From Oreohelix idahoensis (Eukaryota; Mollusca; Gastropoda; Stylommatophora; Oreohelicidae): DNA of 64,000 bases. Location: assembly GCA_024509875.1 (NCBI GenBank), contig JAMPIV010012156.1, positions 124,001 to 188,000 on the forward strand, read 5' to 3'. Of the stretch, positions 57,721 through 64,000 are shown piece by piece; the stretch's first letter is position 1; the number at the start of each line of letters is the position of its first letter. A program made the translations under genes and the position numbers. A model generated the notes under the pieces. That model had not been told where the DNA came from. It searched no databases and saw only the letters and a program-made list of their open reading frames with translations.

Positions 57721-58300
57721 CTACTGGACAAAAGTTAAGGGCCGCCATTCAGTTTAGACAAGGTTTATATAATTCTTCCTGAGCAGGGTCGATTTTCCAA
57801 ATGTCCGGTAGCTTGAAATCTCTCAAGAAGTCTCTGAATGGTAGAGTGGGACACTGCTAAACTTCTTGCAACATGACGAACATATTGACCATCCTGAATC
57901 CATGCCATGGCTCGACCACGGTCTACAGTGCCGAGACTTCTCCTTGGTGGCATGGCTAATGCAGTGATCATTTCGACCACTTGTCATACTTATTTATTGC
58001 ATACCAACGGTGATCATTTTCTACGTGCATTCAAATTCAACTCACTTTTTCACCTTTTGAACTAGTGGGGAGTGTTGCAAAAACCACAAGTTTTTGCAGC
58101 AACAATGGCAATTTTCACGTGCGGGTTAAAGTGACCCAGTTTTTTGACATTTAAAAAAAATTAACCTAGTGCACACAGAAATGTATACACATTTCACTGA
58201 GCTCAGTTTTAATGACATTTTCACTTGTCTTTACAGTTTGCCAATCAATTATATAAACCTTGTCTAAACTGAATGGCGGCCCTTAACTTTTGTCCAGTAG
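57721..58300 (-). mobile_element. Tc1-type element, 580 bp, perfect 54-bp inverted ends
   Basis: Bases 57721-57774 and 58247-58300 are exact reverse complements over 54 bp, starting CTACTGGACAAAAGTTAAGG. TA flanks both sides (57719-57720 and 58301-58302). Identical ends and an intact TA duplication indicate recent insertion. The interior keeps only the first part of a transposase gene on the minus strand, so it is an internal-deletion derivative moved by a full-length relative elsewhere. Confidence 0.92.
57780..57980 (-). pseudogene. Tc1-type transposase N-terminal helix-turn-helix only
   Basis: About 65 codons: MPPRRSLGTVDRGRAMAWIQ, DGQYVRHVARSLAVSHSTIQ, RLLERFQATGHLENRPCSGR. This is the first PAIRED-like DNA-binding subdomain of Tc1-like transposases. 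It then runs into the 3' inverted repeat, so the second subdomain and the DDE catalytic core are deleted. If expressed it could bind transposon ends without catalysing transposition; that is inference. Confidence 0.85.
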
Positions 58301-58311
58301 TACCCGTATAT

Positions 58312-58365
58312 AACTCCGCCAATGCCGGTCCCAAGCCCGGATGAAAAAGGAGGAGGGCGGCCTGC
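58312..58365 (+). promoter_or_regulatory. GC-rich 5' leader of the RTE-like LINE
   Basis: CCGCC near the start can pair with GGCGG about 40 nt later, enclosing the self-complementary CCGGTCCCAAGCCCGG. This could be an internal promoter or a structured RNA. Only the pairing potential is seen in the sequence. Confidence 0.35.
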
Positions 58366-60387
58366 ATGGAGGCCGTAAGGAGGCAGCCCCTCCACCATGC
58401 AAAGGCACAACAGGCCAATCACCTGTTTGCTTTAAATCATGATTACGCGAACTACAAGAGAGAAAACCGGACTGATTCTAAAGGCGACGAACTGGAACGG
58501 ACTACGACTTATGGAACTTGGAACACAAGAAGTATAAATGGGAAGGAAGAGGAGCTGGTGGAAGAGATGAGGAAAGCAAAACTAGAAATCCTGGCTATAA
58601 CGGAAACGAAGAAAAAAGGACAAGGAGTCATGGATTTCGATGGCAACACGTTGCTCTACAGTGGTGTACCCATATCTGAAAGAGCTAAAGGGGGCGTGGG
58701 TTGCATTGTGGCCCAAAATCAAAAAGATAGTATCAAGGGATGGAACTTTGTCTCGGAGCGCATTATGGTTGTAAAACTAAAAGAAGGAGAAACCATAGTC
58801 AACCTGGTCATAGTGTATGGGCCAAATGAGGATGAGAGAGCAGAGGTCAAGGAGGAATTCTTCGAGCTGCTTCAAAGGACAGTGGATGACTGCCTAGATG
58901 AAGTTATTATGCTCGGAGATTTTAATGCCAGAGTTGGAAATGACCATGCTAGATGGGGTGGAGTTATCGGAAGATATGGAGAAGATACTCTCAATGACAA
59001 TGGAAAGCGACTCCTTAGATTCTGCAGTGAGCAGAATCTGATCATTACAAACACAAAGTTCCCCCATAAGCGCATACATGCATACACTAGATGTGAACCA
59101 ACCAAGAATGAGAAGTCAGTGATCGACTATGCCATTGTTCGGAGAAGCTCATTCAGATATGTCCGAGATGCAAGAGTCTGGAGGGGGCCAGAGATTGGAA
59201 GTGATCACTACCTGCTAACAATCAAACGAACAACTGAAAGAGTTGCTCAGCCTAGGAACTGCCCAACATCACGCAAGAAACCAAGTAAACGAGCAGGAGA
59301 AATGAGCATTAGGACCTACAAGCTGAGAGAGCCAGAAATTAAGACCAGATATCAGGGGCTTATTGCTACAGCAGTGAGCAACACAGAAGAACGACCTGAT
59401 GACTTGGAAACCCTCTGGAATAAATTCAAGGATATCATAAAGACAGCTGCTGCAGAAGCATGCGGTGAAGTCCGACTTGGGAACCAGAGAAAGAGGACAC
59501 CTTGGTGGACAGAGGAAGTCAAAGAGAAAATAAGAGAGAAGAAAATGGCATGGAAACAATACTTAGGAGCTAAAAACACAACAGGACAAATGGAAAAATA
59601 TAGAGAATATGTGACACTCAGAACAGAAGCAAAGAACAAAGTGCTAGCAGCAAAACAGAAGTCCTGGGAAGAATTTGGAGAAAAGCTAGAAAAAGATGCA
59701 CAAGAAAACCAGAAATTGTTCTATAAGACCCTAAAGAACATGAGGAAGGAAAAACAATGCCCTCTCAAATTTATAAAGGACAAGCAAGGCAAATTGCTTA
59801 CTGCCCCGAAGGAAGTAATGGAAAGATGGAAAGAATATTTCTCAGAACTCCTGGATGGTGATCATGGTGAAGCTTCAGAAATGATAACCACTAGCACAGA
59901 AGAGAAAACCAATGATGGTGAAGATGACATAAAGATGGAAGAACTGAGGGCAGCACTAGAGAAAATCAAGATGGGCAAAGCAGCAGGGCATGATGGTATA
60001 ACACCAGAAATGGTTAAGTACATGGGAGCATCAGGCGACCTATTACTCTTAAAGGTCCTACAGGCAGCATGGTGCAACAAGACCATACCAAAGGATTGGG
60101 AGATTGCCATCATAACACCAATTTTCAAAAAGGGTGACAATCGACAATGTGGAAACCATAGAGGCATATCCCTTCTCAGTGTCCCTGGTAAAATCTACTC
60201 TAGAATCCTAGAGCAGAGACTCCGACGCCTAGCTGAGCCACAATTGGATGAGGTCCAGTGCGGATTCCGAGCAAACCGAAGTACTCAAGACCTAATCTTC
60301 ACACTCAGACAGCTGAGTGAAAAGGCCCTTGAGTATAAGAGTGAGATCCATCTTTGTTTCATAGATCTGGAAAAGGCGTTTGACAGG
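58366..60387 (+). CDS. RTE-like endonuclease and N-terminal reverse transcriptase
   Basis: From ATG at 58366. The apurinic-type endonuclease occupies residues ~48-285: GTWNTRSING, AITETKKKG, VIVYGPN, MLGDFNARVGN, SVIDYAIVRR and the terminal GSDHYLLT, which are the catalytic signatures that nick target DNA. A basic linker follows, then RT blocks KMGKAAGHDGITPEMVK, IITPIFKKGDNRQCGNHRGI, SLLSVPGKIYSRILEQRL, CGFRANRSTQDLIFTLRQL and CFIDLEKAFDR. The frame then breaks at about 60386-60387 by one base, and the rest continues in the next frame. Confidence 0.92.
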
Positions 60388-61466
60388 TCCCCTGGAGCAA
60401 ACTTTGGGACTGTTTGGCAAGGAAGAATATTCCAGCACCTCTGATTCATGCTATACAGAGCTTCTACAAGTCTTGCAGAAATTATGTGAGGACAGCAAAC
60501 CATAAGTCAGAAGAGTTCAGGACCACCACTGGTGTAAGACAAGGTGATATCCTATCACCTTACCTCTTCATACTCCTTATGGACGATGTCATCAAGGCAT
60601 GTAAGGAGAGAACAAGAAAGTATTCAGTGGGGTACTGGAAGATGAGACAGGTCTATATTTCGGAGCTGGCATTTGCTGATGATGTTGCCCTGATTGCTAA
60701 ATCAGAGGCACATCTCCAATCCAACCTGCAAGTCTGGAAGAAAGAGCTGGAGAAGAGAGGGATGGTCATAAGCAGCTCTAAAACAAAATCCATGGTGATA
60801 TCACGAGAAGAAAGAAAACATCAGATTAAGTTGGGAGAACAGGTCCTGGAGCAGGTCGACCACTTTAAATATCTCGGAGCTATTATAGACCGAAAGGGAG
60901 GCATCAAAGAAGAGTTGGCCACTCGGAAAGCAGCGGCTGGGAGACTTTTTCAGGCCATAAATCGTGGATTCCTCAGCAAGAAAGAGGTTGGTAAGAAAAC
61001 GAAGATGGCTGTATACCGCTCCACCTATGTCCCAGTCTTGACATATGGATGCGAGTCGTGGGCAATGACTACAACCCACAAAAGCCAGATCCAAACCTCA
61101 GAAATGAGGTATCTGAGGAAAGTGGTTGAAGTAACAAGAAGAGACATGGTCCGCAACCAGACGATCCGTCAAGGCCTAAAATCCCATCCGCTGCAGACCC
61201 AAATAGAACAGTCCCAACTAAGATGGTTTGGCCATGTCTGCAGAATGGGAGAAGATTGGCTACCACAACAAGCATGGGAAACAAAGAGCCAGGGATCCAG
61301 ACCTCCAGGACGACCCAGAGTCCGCTAGGAGGACAACATTAGACAATCTTTGAAGGACCGAGGACTAGAATGGAACCAGGCCAGGAAGAAGACAACTGAT
61401 AGAATGGTCTGGCGCTCTCTCTTCCAAACCTCTACACCTCACGGTAGAAGGGGAACGACTAAGTAA
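60388..61466 (+). CDS. RTE-like reverse transcriptase C-terminal part, with internal stop
   Basis: Carries TTGVRQGDILSPYLFILLMD, the catalytic FADDVALIAKSE, the thumb HFKYLGAIIDRKGGIKEELA, VLTYGCESWAMTTTHKSQIQ and HVCRMGEDWLPQQA. A TAG at 61326-61328 falls where LINE tails usually have a Trp (GRPR.RW). The frame then stays open (EDNIRQSLKDRGLEWNQARK) to a TAA at 61464-61466 inside the TAAG tail. The element thus carries one frame break and one nonsense change and is probably inactive as read. Confidence 0.9.
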
Positions 61467-61486
61467 GTAAGTAAGTACCCGTATAT

Positions 61487-61625
61487 GATATATTGAGGCA
61501 AACCAACTGGCCCAGAGAAACAACACTGGAAGCAAAACTACACGGACCTCTGTATGAACTACAAAAGACAGTGAAGTTTATACAAGAAACAACATTGCAG
61601 ATATAGACAATATATTTCAGGTGAA
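61487..61625 (+). mobile_element. LINE-E C-terminal end, 3' half of the nested host
   Basis: In frame with CPKY at 57718 once the two insertions and their duplications are removed, it reads ILRQTNWPRETTLEAKLHGP then LYELQKTVKFIQETTLQI and a stop. This matches the expected tail after the Cys/His motif. The 3' UTR ends TTTCAGGTGAACGAAAGAAA then GAAGAA. Confidence 0.82.
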
Positions 61626-61897
61626 CGAAAGAAAGAAGAATGATGTGTATACACAAGATAATTTTAAACAGAAAACACAAATCACTTTCCATTTCTAAGT
61701 GGTTTATTTATAATTTAAACTGAAAGAAACAAGAAGAGTCTTGTCAGGGGATAGACAATATTACATTTAACTTTATACTCAAACAATCAAACTTACAGTA
61801 TAAAGCAATATCTTACCTAACTTTATAAGCACAGTGTCAGATATAATGAATATAACAATACCCCAGTTAACTTAAAACGATCAAACATAATGTAACA
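61626..61897. other. No gene recognised
   Basis: AT-rich, with early degenerate units like those of the array at 62640. Confidence 0.5.
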
Positions 61898-62513
61898 AGA
61901 TGGTGGTTCTCAACCAGGGGTATGTCTACCTCCAAGGGTACCCCCATCCAAGATGGCAAATTTTATGCGCTTAGCTTTTAGTAAATTATTGTCAGCTCAT
62001 GACAAAATCAATTAGGCTCTAAATGGTATATGCAGATTTAATATTGCCAGGAGGGTAGCAGAAATTCAAACTTATGGCTAAATATCTAATGCAGAAGTGC
62101 TACTGCAGAACACGTTTTCTGAAATCTGTACGCAGCTCGGATGGTGGGGCAACCAGCTGGCCTGTGCTGGCAAGGATTTGTCAAAAATTGAGAAACAAAA
62201 TTAGAAAAGAGAAACAAACTTGAGGTTTGCTGTCAATTACCAGCTTTGACACATGATTTCAGCGATATCTCTGAAAATTTGTCACAGCAGGTCTCTTAAG
62301 TTAGTTCTACTTTTTAAATATTTAATCTTACTAATCCTTACATAACACATTTTAAGATTAATGATTCTTTAGTTCTACTGTAATACAATACATAAATACC
62401 TGCAACAAATTTGAAACACAGCCCTTTCTATACCTACAATAATCTGAGAGGGTACCTAATGACATGGCCAACCCTCCAGGGGGCACCTCTGTCAAACCGG
62501 TTGAGAAACATTG
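61898..62513. mobile_element. Probable hAT-like non-autonomous element
   Basis: The left end GGTGGTTCTCAACCAGGGGT and inverted right end CCGGTTGAGAAACATTG resemble the TGGTTCTCAACC ends of several hAT (Charlie-like) families. G/C-rich blocks (CCAAGGGTACCCCC and CTCCAGGGGGCACC) lie just inside each end. I could not find a clear 8-bp duplication. Confidence 0.55.
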
Positions 62514-62599
62514 TGATAGAACATAAATGTCAATTACATTAGAATCTGACTGTCAAACTTACAGCACACAACATTGTATCACCAAGCTTTATCACCAAA

Positions 62600-63200
62600 C
62601 TTTATACTCAAAATGATAAGACATTACATTATCACTACCTCACTAAACTTTATACCAGACTGTCAAACTTACAGGGTAGAATTGATCTTATCAAACTATA
62701 CACTCAGACTGTTAAACTTACATAGTAGAACTTATATGACCTAACTTTACACTGAGAATGTCAAACTTACATGGTAGAACTTATCTCACCTAACTTTTCA
62801 CTCCGACTGTCAAACTTAAGGGTAGAACTTATTTCACATAACTTTACACTCAATCTGTCAAACGCAAAGGACAGAACTAACCTCACATAACTTTACACTC
62901 AGACTGTCAAATGTACAGGATAGAACTTATCTCACCTAACTTTACAGGCAGACTGTCAAATCTACAAGATAGAACTTATCTCACCTAACTTTACATGCAG
63001 ACTTTCAAACTTACGGGGTAGAACATATTTACAAGATAGAATGTATCTCATAACTTTTCACTCAATCTATCATACGCGTAAAGGATAGAACTAATCTCGC
63101 CTAACTTTACACTCAAACTGTCAAATTTACAGGATATAATATATTTACACAATAGAATTTATCTCACTTAACTTTACACTCAGGCCGTCCAATTTGGAGG
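62600..63200. repeat. Minisatellite, ~49-bp unit, about 10 copies
   Basis: The unit is ACTCAGACTGTCAAACTTAC then AGGTAGAACTTATCTCACCT then AACTTTAC. Starts at 62702, 62751, 62800, 62848 and 62897 give a 48-49 bp period. Copies diverge by about 10-20%. Confidence 0.88.
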
Positions 63201-63249
63201 GTATACAAATTTCTGACCTTTGTCAATTTTGAGCACTATAAAACTGACA

Positions 63250-63580
63250 TTATGTCACCACCTTTATCAGCCAGTTTTCTTTCTTCACTCTCACATAACC
63301 AAATCGATTTCTCATATAAAGCTGGCTTCTCTCATATAACCACACAGATTTCTTACATACAGTTGGTAATATGTCTCAAGTTTCTCTCATCAATCGCATA
63401 TAACCACATTTGTTTCTCTAATAAAATGGGCAACCTGTCTCAGGCTTCTCTCATATAACCACACAGATTTTTCACATAAAGCTGGCAGTCCGTCTCAAGT
63501 CTCTCTCATCGATCTCACATAACCGCATCAGTTTCTCTAATAAAATTGGCAGCTTGTCTCAGGCTTCACTTGTAGCCATA
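63250..63580. repeat. Degenerate tandem repeat with TCATATAACCACACAG core
   Basis: Repeats of CTCTCATATAACCACACAG, GTCTCAAGTTTCTCTCATC and TTTCTCTAATAAAATGGGC recur at roughly 60- and 120-bp spacing, suggesting an old dimeric repeat. Confidence 0.65.
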
Positions 63581-64000
63581 CAGCCCTTCTATCAACAGCG
63601 TCTGTGAAGTACATGCTGTCAATCTGTTCTCTCAAGGAGTTGTCATTTTCTACTGTTTGATCTTTCTTCCGTCATAAAAACATAAGTATGCCTGCCCGTT
63701 TAAAAAAAAAATATTTATTGAGCAAGTGGTTCTTGAGTCTGAGGTGATTGGTTCCTGGTGTGAAAATTATCACCTAATCACTTCTTATTTATCAGTCACA
63801 CAATGTAACAATTTATTATCTTAAGTTACTGAACCTTGACAATTATGACAACCATTTTATGGAAGTCTGAAAATGTGGTGATTAATTGTTAGAAACCATG
63901 TGAAATGACAAGCATGGACAAGGTTTAAGGATTTGTGTAGGGTCATTGAAAAAACACTTTCTAATTTCAAACTATTTCTTCACTCCGATCCAACTAATAT
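63581..64000. other. No gene recognised
   Basis: AT-rich to the window edge, no coding or repeat signal seen. Confidence 0.55.

Larger units (their letters stand above)
58312..61474 (+). mobile_element. RTE-like LINE (LINE-A), full-length, 12-bp target duplication
   Basis: A 3.16-kb non-LTR retrotransposon with endonuclease and reverse transcriptase. It starts with a GC-rich leader (GCCGGTCCCAAGCCCGG) and ends in ACTAAGTAAGTAAGTAAG, a short TAAG tail. GTACCCGTATAT flanks it at 58300-58311 and 61475-61486. It inserted at the right edge of the Tc1-type element. Shorter copies of its 3' end lie at 26868, 29192 and 35966. Confidence 0.9.

Overview
This is eukaryotic, animal-type DNA: AT-rich, mostly non-coding, packed with tRNA-derived SINEs, LINE fragments, DNA transposons, minisatellites and long (CT)n and (ATCT)n arrays, with two long low-complexity host exons separated by a ~6 kb intron. 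No bacterial-style operons, rRNA or convincing free-standing tRNA genes are visible. The mix suggests a marine or freshwater invertebrate, most likely a lophotrochozoan such as a mollusc. That placement is an inference, not a proof.

Layout. 1-4.7 kb: minisatellites, a 628-bp hAT-type element with a perfect 8-bp target duplication, SINEs, and a complete small Helitron. 5-8.9 kb: two copies of one 5'-truncated LINE family in opposite orientation, and an older LINE broken by a hAT MITE. 9-18 kb: mostly unrecognised AT-rich DNA with a few SINEs. 18.3-20.3 kb: SINE, LINE fragment, a 49-bp minisatellite and tetranucleotide arrays. 24.2-25.8 kb: a ~32-bp minisatellite abutting a LINE tail. 26.9-30.3 kb: LINE fragments and a decayed Helitron helicase. 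30.5-39.8 kb: the only host gene I can support, seen as an internal exon (552 codons) and a terminal exon, both on the + strand, encoding a Ser/Gln-rich, probably nuclear protein ending in an LDLSVKP motif.

40.6-42.8 kb: a 2.19-kb Tc1/mariner-superfamily transposon with ~105-bp inverted ends and an unusual DD83E transposase. 44.1-53.9 kb: a 9.8-kb Ty3/Gypsy retrotransposon on the - strand, with LTRs about 99% identical, integrase placed before reverse transcriptase, and a SCAN-like capsid. It is therefore a Gmr1-like element. It sits inside an older LINE. 57.3-61.6 kb: a three-layer nest in which a LINE with an RNase H domain is split by a 580-bp Tc1-type element and then by a 3.16-kb RTE-like LINE with a 12-bp target duplication. 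The right end holds another 49-bp minisatellite and related repeats.

The mobile elements interact. SINE-D shares its GAA-rich tail with the RNase H LINE. The small Helitron shares a ~95-bp block with the helicase-bearing one. Two tandem arrays begin at a LINE 3' tail. Seven reading-frame breaks in otherwise young or conserved ORFs each fall at or beside a short homopolymer and need only one base, so some may be assembly errors rather than biology. SINE and LINE family letters (A-F) used below are labels for this window only.
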